A DNA stretch of 64,000 nt from Neurospora tetraspora (taxonomy: Eukaryota > Ascomycota > Sordariomycetes > Sordariales > Sordariaceae), in assembly GCF_033439725.1 (NCBI RefSeq), contig NW_026944388.1, positions 806,001 to 870,000 of the forward strand, given 5' to 3'. Shown piece by piece: positions 1 to 12,262 of this stretch (positions are counted from its first letter, which is position 1; each line of letters opens with the position of its first letter). A model generated the notes under the pieces. That model was not told the origin of the DNA. It saw only the letters and a program-made list of their open reading frames with translations, and ran no database searches. The translations under genes were made by a program, and so were the position numbers.

Positions 1-3000
1 GGCGGGTAAGGAGTGGTGAGAAAGTGAGGCAACACGGGCGTCGATTCGCCGACCGCTACTTGGTGTGGTGGTCTTTTGTTCTTCGAGTCTAGCGAGAGAA
101 AGGGCTGATGCAAGATCAGGCATGTAGGTATAGGTCTAGGTCTAGGTAACCGGCGTGATGATGACGGTGGTCCGAATTCCTGTCGGTCGCGACACGTCCT
201 TGTCTTCTTCGTCTTTCTCTGTTCTGGTTCGCGCGGTCCTCTTGGTTTGTGGGATCGGAATGCAGCAGAAGGGGGTCGGTCGAGGCTGCGTTGCTCTTGG
301 ATCGTCCGTTGAATGTTTGTCGAGTTTGGATGGTGTCTCTCCGTGCCCGTGTGCCCGGGTCGCGAGCGTCCAGGGGGCGGTTGGATGGTCGATTGTCTCG
401 TCACTTTCCCGGCATCCGATTTGCCTTTTTGACTGAGAGTTCAACGAAGAACCATAGGTTGTTCAGTTGGGGCAGAAAGACTGGACGGACCTATCCAGCA
501 AGGGGGTGAGGTGCCCAGGTGAAATACATTAGGCGGGGGGCGTCTCTTCTTGAGAGGGAGAAGTCAAGGAGAGCGGGAGCAGAGAGTGGATGGCCTTGCA
601 CTGCAGTGTGTGGTAGGACGAATGGACAGTCAGGTCGTAGGGAGCACTGGGCGCAATGGGGTTGGGGACTTGCCCACCTCCACTGTGGGAGGGGACTGAC
701 CAACTGAGGGTCCTCACTTTGCGAGTCCCTCGCTCTTTCCCGCTCTCCAACGGTTCTAGGCCTTTGATTGGCTCGTGCTCAATTCGTCTCTTGGACTGAT
801 TGGTAAGGTAAGGGGCGGCCTGGATGTGGGATCCATAACAGTATGGACCCTTTCGGCTTCCACTTTCCCTCCAAGCCCTCCCCTCGTTCATTCCTCATCC
901 CCTCGTAGCTTGCATCAATCCGCCTCTCGACTTGCATCTCAAATCTTAAAGAGTGCCATTTGCGACAAGTCTCTTTTGTTCAGCATACACATCCCATTGG
1001 TAACAAAGAAATGCTAACATCAACTTCTCAGACGTGCAATATTATGCACTCGAGGAAATAAACCATAAAGAGAGTCCCATTGCTGGCCTCGACCTCGTTG
1101 ATCAACCGAAGCATCAGGCAGTAGATCGGTACGGGGTACGAGGTACGACATGGTCGCTGTGCTGGACCTGGACAACTCGGAATCTGACGAAAAGACTGAA
1201 CGGACTCGGCCGGGCCTTTGAGAAAAAGTGTTTGGCAACCTCTTTGCAACCAAATGGCAGCTACACCCAAAAGGGAAAGCACGGCCCCCACCATGCAAGT
1301 AACTCGGTGCTGCATTCAAGTCAGCCCTCCAGTCAATCAGGTCGTCGAGGTACCTGGGACGCTCTCGCACACGGAGAAAGGTACCTCGTTAGAGTGAGCC
1401 AAGACGATCGCGTACAGTTGGTGAGCTGGCGCGGACACACTGTGTTCCCTCTTGAGAAATCACCAACTGGACTCTTTTCGGTTCGCTTAGAATGCCGCGG
1501 CGATGCCATCCATGTTTTACCCAGATGCTAATTTCTGCAAAATAAAAAAGTCCGAAATGAAGAGTTGACTTTTCCTCCAGATCCCGCAGGAAAACGATCG
1601 GAAACCGCAAATGTTTCGATGCGGTTGCCGGTTTCGTATAGTAGCACTTTTACAGGCTTCTCTCACAGCTCAGTACAACCAGCGTTCCCGGCAGTCTGGC
1701 AACCCATTGTCTGATTGTTGACAATGACAGCTTGGACTCGTTCATCTCATCCATAAAACACGGACCGTCCAAACTATTGCAACACCAGGCAGGCCCGAGC
1801 GCCAGGATATGTTCCCGTTACTATCGAATATTCCTCTTCTCGTCATCACCTTGGCTCAAAACGACCAAACACGATCCAGTAGTCCAAACCCCAAAGAGAC
1901 AAAGCTCCGGCCACATCGAGGGGGCTTCCCTTCCGCGGCTCTTCCACCGTGCTTCCACGCCTTCTGGAAACAAGGACATGCACCCGTGCAAGGCGTGGAA
2001 GCCCCACGGGTACGGTAAGCTACCGTCCCTTAATTTGCCCTGTTGCACGCCATTGCTCGATCCGTCTCTGTCGTCGTCTGTTACACGCATTGAGCTTGTC
2101 AGCCGGGCAGGGTCTCCTAATCTGCATGTCTTCTCCTCCCACTGCCCTGAACCGGTCTCTCTACCGAAAGCCAGGCAACGTGCTCCATGTCTTGTCTTCC
2201 TTTTCCTCCCACCCCCTAGAGATGTGAAGACGGAGGCACGGACGGACGACGTTCGGAGATGAAGAGCCCCCCACCCCCCACAAAATATATCGCAACTAAA
2301 AGACTGCGCCTCAACTCGACGACAACTGCTTGATTAGGAAGCCCACAAAGCCCATCAATGCCTTTTGTCGATAACAAGCCGCCCTCGAAACTTCACCACC
2401 GCATTCACATTCTGATCAGGCAGGTCAACAAAATTCACGAAAAGATCCCAGGACAGAACCTAGGGACTATCGGTCTCTTTCTATCATGTCCCACGCTCTA
2501 TACTTTCTTCGATCAATCCCCCCACGTTAAGTCCATGATGAAACAGAGGGATTGCCAAGGCCCTGGCCGGATTGGACCAGTGTCGCGGGAATTACACAAC
2601 ATCCTGTCCACACGTGCCCAGACGGAGAGGGAGATGACATTAGGCTAGGTAGAGGTAGTCCACCTCGTGGCATCCCATCCAGCAGCAACGGAAATCCCGT
2701 TGACTAGGGACCCAAGGATGTCATCCGAAGCGCTTCATGATGAAGAAACGTGGGACCCCAGACATCGGCCCGGTAGCAGGGCCGCTCTCACGGCTCGGCA
2801 AGACCAGACAAGGGAAGGCCAGTTATGTAGTCATCACGGATCACGATGTCAGCGGAAGCAAGTGCGGGACTAGGGCTAGCACTAGGACTAGGAAAGTTCC
2901 TGTCCTGGCGTCCGTCACGATGAATGAATGCCATTCCCATACCCACGTGTTCCATTGTCACTTTAGGCATACCATGGCCCCTGAAGCCGAAATGATAAGA

Positions 3001-6000
3001 TTGCATTTGACGCTTTGCTTAAAAAGAAAAAGGCCACGGCTATCGGCGGGTTCCAGGCTTCGAGAAAGACTCTTGTCTAAGCATAGTAGGCGGCACGATT
3101 GGAAATAAGAGCCAAGACCAAAAGAGACGGACGCCATGTGGGCTCTGGGTTGGCAGCAGGAGAAAGTGACTGCTACATAGGTGGCGAGGAGAGAAAGAGT
3201 CGTCCCCGCTCCAAAATGAATAGTATTTGAAACGATATTCTCGGACGAGAAGCCTTATCTAGGCCTTCCGAAGGACTATTAAGAAAGCACTAAAGACGAA
3301 ACTAAAAGGCGATCCACCTACGAATTCTTTTGTAAAGTCGTCCGCCAGTAGGTACAACGAGTGAATGACAGTCCTCCATGTCTACTGCTTCGTAACTAAG
3401 TCACATACATCATCTCTACCCGGATAAATCTGCCGCTCAAAATCATCCATTCATTTACCAAACGGCTCCTACGGGTAAGAACACCAGAACACTCACTCAC
3501 TCGGACCGAAAGAGAGAACATAATCCGATCGTATTTTAGCCTTTCAGATACCTCTAGGTGCCTACACAATAATCATTGTTCGAAGTTATCATGTTTCAGA
3601 CAAACAACTTGGTAAGGTTTGTCGGGTTACACGGTATATAAGGTAATAAGCTGATGAGGCTGAGAAGCGGCAAGGGGGTTTGTGCTACCTGAATCCAGAG
3701 TCAAGAATCAGGTACTTTATGTATGATTAACGAAAAAGGAGAAGGGAATGAAAGAAAACTGATGGGGTTGGTTGGTATGACGATTTCTAGCCAGCCCTGT
3801 TCAAGAGTTTAGGCTTCATGAAGCTTGAACTTGATATGGGTGCACGAACGAACATTCAGAACAGGAAAGAAAGGAGGAACTTCGAGATGTGGTCGGCGGC
3901 ATGAGCTTAAATGGTAGTGTAGCTTGAGGAGGAGTAACCTCATACGTTCTAATTAACCTACGATGGAAGTGTAAGGGGCAGGCTGACCGGAGTGTCCACG
4001 TCGTGGCGGGAGGAACGAAGGATGGTATTTAATCGTGTGATGATCAAGAAACGCCATGCTATTAGAATAGGCCGTGGTGATCAGAAGAGAACTTAGTTTG
4101 GATCCGTCGAGAACGCGACAAGTTACAGATTTTCTCAAAGGCCTATGTTGTGGGTTGGATGGAGGAAATGGGAAATTTGAGTGTCGTCTTAGATTCTTAC
4201 AGAACCTAGTCTAGCATGTGACGGAAGAATTTTGATGCTTTTGGGGGTCGCTGCAAGCAAGCAAAAGATTGCGTGCTGCCCTGCTTAACATGACACTCGA
4301 CAAACTCTTGACAACCTAAAGTTTGTAGATACCTACAAAAAGAGGACACTAGTAAAGATGCGATATCGTTCTAAAAGCAATGACTGTGGCTTCTTCACAT
4401 GCCGTTTCTAAAATATTTGTCTTCCGTTTGCTTTGATGCCAACACGATCTTATGTTGTCGTTTGTCAGAAGAGAACAAATTTTGGATTACTCTCAAGTTT
4501 ATGTCGCCAGGTACATCGTTCCATTTGATTCTCGATCCAAGTAGGTATGTTGTGCTTAATAAACAATGGTGGAGTAGGTAGGTCTCAAAGATGCTGTTAT
4601 TATCATCTTTGTTTTTTTGTTTTTTTTTTCTCCTCGTATTAGATCATTCTTCTTACCTTTAATTCGATGACACAATCCTACGATCTTTCGGGGTAGCCAG
4701 AAGAAGAAGCCGAAGATAACTAACAATGAGGACATAAAAGGGGGAAAACAAAAGGTTGCGATAACATTTTTTCCTTCTCCATTGGGATCACTAATCAATG
4801 GGCGCATGACCGATGTTTCTGACAACAATAGAATTTCTGGGTAGAGGGATCTTTTGTTGGAGGTGTTGGATAAGAGAGAATAAAGAAAATGATCATATGA
4901 TTGTTCCCCAGACAGCACGTTTACTAAAGAGTATCGCATCTCCTTGTGGTAGGGCTCGTCAGTGAGTCTGTTATAACTACTGGTATGATGATTGTGTTGT
5001 CATCAGCGTTAGAGGTAAACATTTACAGCAAGAAGCCCTTTATCTTCTCCATGCCTGAAGTTGTGAGAAGTGGTGTTTTTCACGCTCTGTCTGTCTACTT
5101 CCTGCCAGTTTCAAGTCACTGCTTTGCCTAGCTACCTAAGATTCTGACTGAGGTACGGTGTAGCTTTTCGAACGGTCAGTGGTGTTATGTTGATGTGAAG
5201 CTGACCGACCTTAGTGGTTCAATATCCTCAAGAAACATAGCAGATGATCCCATAGCAAACATGGCTAGCTCCTGCCAAGGTCGAGGCCGTCGCCAAAGAA
5301 AATCAGCTGAACTGAAAGATATATCCACACAAACGACATCGTACCTGCGTGAGCCGCAAACCCAAAAATTTTTGGCATCCAAGTCGAGCTGGTGATCCCG
5401 ATACAAACCTCTACTACAACATATACTACCTGGCTTCCGCTCCAGCTTTGATCACTATAAAATTGGAGAAAAAAAATCATTCAAGAGGAAATCTTGGTGG
5501 GATGGTAAGGGGATGGTAGGATGGAAAGCATGCCATGACATTGCATAGCATAGCAGAAAGCAGAAAGCGGTGATGTATGTGAAATGAAGGTGTTAATGCG
5601 AGCATGTACTATGTAAGACTTACAGACATGCAGACACAAATATCAATGCATGTAAAAGGGGTGTGTTTGGTTGTGTTGCTTTCGAGTGTTTTGTCTTTTA
5701 ATTCAGCCAGCAGATGACAATGGCCGCTGGGCCGGTGCTTTATTTGGGGATGCCCTTTGTTACTGGTTGCCCGTCAAAGCGATTTGTTTCCACATCTCGA
5801 AAATGTGCCTGTCGTAAACACAAAACGCACCTCGAAGAGCATGATGAAAAAGAAACCGAACGAACGAAACGATGACCCTGTTTCTGTTCCTGGTGCCAAG
5901 CCCTTCCTCTGTCCAAGAACTTTATGACAAGCCAATCGACGTCCAGGGGCCCCTTTTTTCGAAGTTACCCGAACGTGCTTTAGCTTCCCAGTAAACAGGG

Positions 6001-9000
6001 ATCTCTTGTGGAAGGGACGGAAAATCCCAAGCTAGCGGATCCACATTCGTTCTCTGAGCTCCCCGGAAACCACCCGCGGTCTCTCCACTCGACGACCTGC
6101 GAGACAACAGGATTGGCTCATGGACTTTGTTCAGGTTGGTGGTGGGGCTTTTGTTCGCGAACGCAGGATGAAGCGAGCAGCGAGGTGGTGGGTGTTGCTC
6201 GTGGTGGTAATGCAGGTTGTGATGCGGCAGTGTTTATTTACATTCTCTTTTGGGGTGAAGATATTGTTGAAAAGACTGCTGAGATATCATTTCTGGCGCA
6301 TAGCAAATGGCGTTGTTTGTCAAACGACTTGTCCAAAGTCAATCCCAAATCGTACGAACGGTGGACGTACCTTGGATAAATTTAAGACGTTTGTTCATGT
6401 TTGCAAATTGTGTTTGGGGGTTCAGTCCCCGTACTGTAAGACATGGCATCGAAATATTGATAGTTGCTGGTTAGAGCAAAAGGCATGAAATCCGAAGGAT
6501 GAGGAAGCGGCTAACGAAATCCTGATGGCCGACCGAGCGACCGAGGCAGAACGGCAGACGACAAGAACAGACGTCCGTCATGTTGGCCCGAGAATATCGC
6601 GTGAGACACAAGCTTGCAAAAGAGAGGGCCAAGACACCTGCAAATCGCGAATCGCCATCCACCACTGTGTTGGAGAGTGGAAGTACCACGCAGTTAAAAT
6701 GGTCCCCCGATTGGCGCGGCCATGGTTGCCCCGTTGACAGGATTGGCACCATTCTGCCCACTGGTCTCCGAGAACGCGTTTTCGATACTGCACACCAGCC
6801 TCTCCGTCTTCTCGACGGGAATGTTGCGCTTGCGCTTTTGGTCTTCGGGAACCTTGTCAGTGGACCGATGGAATATTCTTCGAAGAAATTGGGGGGTTGC
6901 ATCCATGGCGCTCTACCCCGTAGTGGCAGGTCAAGTACCCCTCCTGGAAGTGTCGCTGTCAACTTGTCGTCGTCTTGTGTGTGCCATTGTGCGCTGTCGT
7001 CGACCGTCGTCGTTGCGGTGGCCGCTGTTCTAATGTCAATCTGGAAAGATTGGAGAACGCAGCAGGGAGTGACAGTACCAGACGCCAGCCAGAGCCAGCG
7101 TGTGATTGCAACCCACCCAAAGACGCCGGCTAGAAGGCCGGATTTAAGTTCCACATTGCTGGCGACGGATGAGCGAACCTCGAAGCGGTAAAATGGGAGG
7201 GGATGGAAAATGTAACGATGGACGGCGACCAAAGCCGGTGCTATTCCTGCAGCAATCCCGGAGTTTGAAGAAACATATGAAAACAAATATCCCAAAGGAG
7301 AAGCAGTTCTCGGAGCCGTCAGTTGCCATGCTTTGTGCTAATTTCGAAAATTTCCTTACCCGTTCCTGTTCGTTCCGTGGCCCGCGTCAATACTGTACGG
7401 TCAAAGCGATTAACCTATAACAACTTGCGGTGCAGCCATCACCGACTCTTCATCTGGCTGTTGTTGATGCTTTCGCTTCGTGGTCCGTGGATGTGAACGT
7501 CATGGTCTCTTTGATGAAAGTGACCCCTCTTGCCCCTCTTGCCCCTCGTGAGCCCCTCTCATGAACCCCTCTGGTCCAACTTGGTCTTCAAAGATGAAAG
7601 GTCATCTTGTGCTGTACAGTGTGGCCGACGAGATTGCGGTGCGACTTGGAGCGATAACGCGATGTTCCCCGGATTTGCTGGGATTTCGTTAGCCAGGCCG
7701 CCAAGACGCCAAGCTGTTACTTTGTCGGATCTGCCGCTTGGAAGCTGAGGAGCGAATCCACAGACGTCGTTTCCGTTTTTACCCTTTTTCCCTGGTCGTC
7801 GGCTTCCACGATACGCGTGTGTGTTGTTGTTTTGATGGCAGCCACGGAACTCTTGTGGAACCGAACAGCGTGGTGATGGATCGTCGATGTCCATACGATT
7901 GGGAATGTCCATGTGGTTTTTCGTTCCTTTTGTATTTCCGAGCTTTGAAGTCGGGATAATCCGTGTACTTATACTTTCGACGAGGTACTCCGATTGGCGA
8001 TGTTTGAGTAATCAAGATGGTCGCCGGAGTGATGGCCATGACCTGAAATTGTCGGCCATCTTCTTTCTTTTCAGTGGCCGGAATTCATGGAGTGTCCGAT
8101 TGGCTGGGTGTTGGGGGATGCGATTGTCCGGAGCGTACAGTGCTGGTGAAGATCTCGTGACACTGTCTTGGTATCCGCAACTTGGACCATCATTGTGTTG
8201 TTCCAGTCTGTTGCGAAAACAACTTAACAAAACGCGGGGCAGATAACGACGAGAGACGTGACGCGGATACTGCTATGCGGAGCTCGTTCAACTACCCCTC
8301 TGTTGTTTCTGTTTCTTTGCGCAAGCATGACCGTTTTCGCCGTTGTCGCGACACGGGCCGGCCCTCTTGTCAATGATTGTCGCCGCATCGAGTCAGCATC
8401 TCGCACAAAGTGGTTCCAAGGAAGGTCGGTCATGTGCCACTGTCAACCACTGCGGTAACCGACAATAATCGCTGCAAATAGCGGGGAATCCGTCGGTAAA
8501 CACAATCCGTCACTGAAAGAAAAGGACAAGGCCCCGGCTGGTGGACTGTCAAGACTGACAAGGTGAACACGAACAAGACACGAGCCGAGGGGCACCGCTG
8601 TCCGGCGGGAAACCTACCCCTCGAACCCCTCAATTTCTTCAACGACATCCACTCGCAACCCACCAGCCGTCATGGGCCACCTTGATGTGATGCTTTCGAC
8701 CCCTCCTTGACGGCGGGAAAGCTCGAGGTCCAGAACTGAAGTCGAGGGGCACAATGAAGCGAGCCTCGACAAGTCCAGAGGACAGCCGATGTGCATTCTT
8801 GAAAAGTAAGTGCCAAGCTGTCCGGTAACAAGAAGCTTTGCCTGCTCGCTGGTATACAACAGAGGAAAGTAGATTACCTCCGAGCTCAGAGCTGTGATCA
8901 CGCGATATCCAGTCCTGCCAGTGGCTGAAGAGCACGTCGTGGGGTCCGAGATGTGGCACGGCGACCCAGCAATTGGACGAGAACACTGGGATTCCTCATT

Positions 9001-9236
9001 GCTTCTGTCCCAGCCTCACTTTTGGAGAGGGGAGACAGTGCAACAATGGAACGATGGACATTGCAGCAGCATCCGTCATGCAGGTCAACCATTGAACTGA
9101 ACCAGGGCGAGCCAGGGGTTGTCTTGGTTCTGTACGACAGCTCCCAGCTTGTTAGTCGTTCGTCGAGAACCTGTCCCATGATGTCTGGTTCCAAAGGTCT
9201 CGTCCAGTGAGAGGTATCTCCAAGCCGAAGCCCTGG
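1..9236. other. Long region without a supportable gene
   Basis: This 9.2-kb stretch has many short open frames on both strands. None has a family signature, sustained coding bias or a convincing series of donor, branch and acceptor sites. The longest, on the minus strand around 6471-7295, lacks an ATG near its 5' end and is faced by an open frame on the other strand, so I do not call it. Local features are a T-rich run near 4608-4631 and a short CCCCTC-type direct repeat near 7522-7572. Long UTRs or non-coding transcripts cannot be excluded from sequence alone. Confidence 0.6.
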
Positions 9237-9238
9237 TA

Positions 9239-9339
9239 CTCGTGTGGGCTCGAATCGCCTGTCACACCCCTTGGCCCGGCCAAGGGGTGTGGCACATTGA
9301 ATCGCGAATGCAAATGGATTCGCGAAAAAATCTAGGTAC
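9239..9339 (+). repeat. Left terminal inverted repeat of the MITE-like element
   Basis: It begins CTCGTGTGGGCTCGAATCGC, continues through a hairpin with 12-bp arms (CACACCCCTTGG, 5-base loop, complement; 9263-9291), then GCACATTGAATCG, and ends near GGTAC (9335-9339). The reverse complement of 9763-9859 follows the same order of blocks. Confidence 0.8.
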
Positions 9340-9762
9340 ATGGTCAACTCTGCAATTTTCTTAGTAAATTAATGTACATATATTTTTTGCATACCCAGCA
9401 TAAGCAATCTGACTTACACGAGCACATAAATCTATCATAAACTTCTCAAAATGCTTAACTCTTTGATCTAGGAACATTGAGGGGAAGGCATTTTGGTGTT
9501 TAATATAAAATGAGGTAATTAGTGTAATAAAGAGCAGGACTCTGGTATACATTTAGATTCTATAGTAGAGTAAAATACTATACTAGAAAATGCTGATTTT
9601 AAGTTGTCGAAATTCCTAATAAGAATATTGACCTAGCTTTAAGGCATTGCTAATTTAATATAGGAATGTTTATTGGTTTGGCAGATATTACATGCATGTA
9701 TGCAGCAATTCTCAAAAAAACAGAGCGACATATTTATACCGCTAGTTTGTATGGGCGGGGAA

Positions 9763-9859
9763 GTACCGAAATTTTCGCGATTCAATTTGCATTCCCGATT
9801 CAATGTGCCAGACCCAATGCGCAGCATTGGGTCTGAAGAGCGTTTCTAGCCCAGACGAG
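9763..9859 (-). repeat. Right terminal inverted repeat of the MITE-like element
   Basis: Read on the minus strand it begins CTCGTCTGGGCTAGAAACGC, then a perfect hairpin with 12-bp arms and a 3-base loop (9809-9835, stem CAGACCCAATGC), then GCACATTGAATCG, ending at GGTAC (9763-9767 in plus coordinates). Its hairpin stem differs from the left one at several positions but still pairs completely. Confidence 0.8.
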
Positions 9860-9861
9860 TA

Positions 9862-12262
9862 GAGGGGAGGTGCCCGGAAAGCGACGTTGGTCGAGACTGG
9901 AGCGGCATGGATCATGATGCTTTTCCGCAGTAGGTACACGCGCCTTACACGCTTCTCCAACTCTGTACAGTGGTGGGTTGTGCAGGAGCCCCGCGAATCC
10001 AATTGTCGACTGTCGATATTCGAATTGGATGCCAACGCAACTCGAACTCTCCCAACAACAACAAATGCTGGGCTTGGGACACTGCAGCGATGGAACAGTC
10101 CTGACCCACTGATTTCTAGCATCTTGAATGGCTTCTGTAACCCAAGATTACAAAGACAACAGAGGTATGCCCGTTGCGTACTCGGCCTGATTGACCCTCC
10201 TCAAGCTGGCATAATCACGATATGGCGGTCAGTGACTGCAGCGCGCCAGACAACTCATCAACCACGAACCACAGATAGGATTGCGGGGCGAGCCAGGGCC
10301 CAAGCTGAGAGACTCGGATCGGACGGGTGTTAGTGGGAGAAGAAGATTCATGCGAGCATTTCGGGCTCCAAGTTGATCTGCTGAAATGAAGTTTTTAAAG
10401 GTAACTCCGGTGGTGAGGTGTCGCAATTCAAGTTTGCGTTCCAGTCTTCCACCGGGCCGTCGCTGACAATCAACTTTTTCCGCGTTGGTGTCGCGCGCCT
10501 GCAGGACTTCCGCTCTATCAATGCCCTGAATGGAGGGGGAAGCGGCATGATGTACCTAGGAGATGAGTTGACGGGAAGACATGTACAAGTGCCCGGGCTT
10601 CAAGCACCTCGAGACATTACTCCTACACCACGCACCGCACCATGGAAGCATGGCAGCATGACTGCTGCTTCAAATAACGACCGACATCTCAGCGGCGGCG
10701 GGATGGTGAGGAACCGTGAGATTGCTCGGGGAGGGGCTTGGGAGGGCAGATCTGTATCTGGCCAACTGGTTTCTGGATGCACTGTGTGGTCAAAGAAATT
10801 TGATGACGGGTCTCTCAACACAAAGCAGAACACGCTTCGACACGTTAGCTGGCCAAGTACCTCCAAAGTGGCATGGCGCCATGCTGTCGGCGAGAACTGT
10901 ACCAGAAGAAACATTGGGGCCTATGAAGATGCCCCTGCCCCGCGCCTTGCATCCCGGCCCTCTTTCCCCTTTTCTGGTCGACATGTCAAACCAGCCCCAC
11001 CTTGGCGAGGTACTCGAGACATGACCGGCCGACAGCTGTCCAGTCACAGTCGGCGCCTTTTTGCTGGGAGCGCGCAAAGACACACAAAAAAGAAGGGAAA
11101 TGGCCTTTCTCATCTCAGACTTGTGACGCACCTCAGTTTGCGAGACTCACCGCTCTGGAAAGGTGGGCAGGTGGGCAAGGTGGGCAGCCCGCAAAACAGG
11201 TGTCCCAACATTGCTGGCTTTCACCTCCAACATCTTTGCTCTCATGATGTGCCTCGATTTTCACTTGCGACTTGTGTTCAAGTTGTGTTTAGGTCTATCC
11301 CGTCCCAACCACTGGAATTAAAACCCAATGAAGGAATCCGGCCCATTTATTTGTAGACTGCCCCTCGGGAGGGAGGAAGTGGGAGACACGCGTGCCGTAC
11401 CCTGTACCTTCGGCCACCCCTCGATCAGGCGAGCTAGGCCGGATCGAGAGTTTGCAAAATTGCGAATGTTTGGCACCTGCGGTTTCGTAGCGGGCATCGG
11501 GGGGTTCTGGGTGCTAAAACGCGGTGACTGCCCACTGGTAGGACGTCTGAGGGAGGCCTGGCGACCTGGGTGAATTGCAGGGCAGGCTCGAGAGGCCACA
11601 CCCCACACGGTCCGGGTTCGCAGGTTTGCACACGGTGCTGGCACTGGCACACTTTTGGCTGGCACACCTCCGTCCACCTCACTGGCACTCGCCTGCAGTA
11701 CAGCCGGAGTGCAGGCAGTGGGAACGGGCATGGGAACTGCGCGTGGAACTGCGCGTGGAACTGCCCCCCTCTCTGCGCAAACCATCTTTTCTACCCCGTT
11801 CCCCCTCTTCTCGTTTTCCAAAACCCCTCCAGCTTTCCCTCCCACCATCCATCCCCATCCCCATCATCATCACCACCAACGACAGCCACCACAACAGGAG
11901 GTCGGCAATCCACCACCGCGACCGCTCAACAGTCTTTGCTTCCCACAGCAAGACGACCCCTCTGCAATTCAATTGGCAGGGGCTTCCCTCACCATCCGCC
12001 ACGGTTTCTTCTTCCATGATCATATCACCAATGAGCAGCTTCACGAAACAAAGTCACGTCGACACACTTTAAGTCCTACGGGAGCGCCCGCGAGCGAAGG
12101 AGTCAGGCGATCTCAACTATCGTTCTGTGAAGGATCAACTGGACTTTCGACTACCACACCCAATTGTCGCTGTCCACGTCGATCCCGTTGCAGCAGTCCG
12201 AGTCACCCGCGAGAGGTAGCGAGGCAGCTTCACCACCAGAACCGACATCCCCCACATTCAAA
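9862..12262. other. Intergenic region and probable 5' leader of the C2H2 factor
   Basis: No supportable gene was found. A 312-codon open frame at 10418-11356 starts with GTG, has no family features and shows no clear coding bias. From about 11700 the sequence becomes pyrimidine- and CA-rich, like the leaders upstream of other genes in this window. It contains ATGs out of frame with the 12263 start, for example near 11729 and 12016, so upstream reading frames are possible if transcription starts that far up. Confidence 0.5.

Larger units (their letters stand above)
9237..9861. mobile_element. MITE-like DNA transposon remnant with ~100-bp terminal inverted repeats
   Basis: An AT-rich core (about 9341-9760) is bounded by long inverted repeats, 9239-9339 on the left and 9763-9859 on the right. 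Just outside them sits a TA dinucleotide on each side (9237-9238 and 9860-9861), as expected for a Tc1/mariner-type TA target duplication. The outermost 20 bp of the two arms match at 17 positions, and a 38-bp inner block starting GGCACATTGAATCG matches at 35. Each arm also contains a palindromic hairpin, at 9263-9291 and 9809-9835. The core has no long open frame, so this is a non-autonomous or decayed copy. My hand count in the core gives about as many TA as AT dinucleotides, which fits RIP mutation of a repeated sequence. The inverted repeats and AT core are seen directly. The superfamily assignment is inferred from the TA flank. Confidence 0.8.

Noticed and set aside
6471-7295. A 274-codon minus-strand frame that could be a gene.
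   Set aside because: It begins at TTG and its first in-frame ATG is far inside. Another long frame overlaps it on the plus strand, and no motif or codon bias supports it.
10418-11356. A 312-codon plus-strand frame beside the MITE-like element.
   Set aside because: It starts at GTG, with the first ATG at 10548. Composition resembles translated non-coding DNA and there is no family feature.
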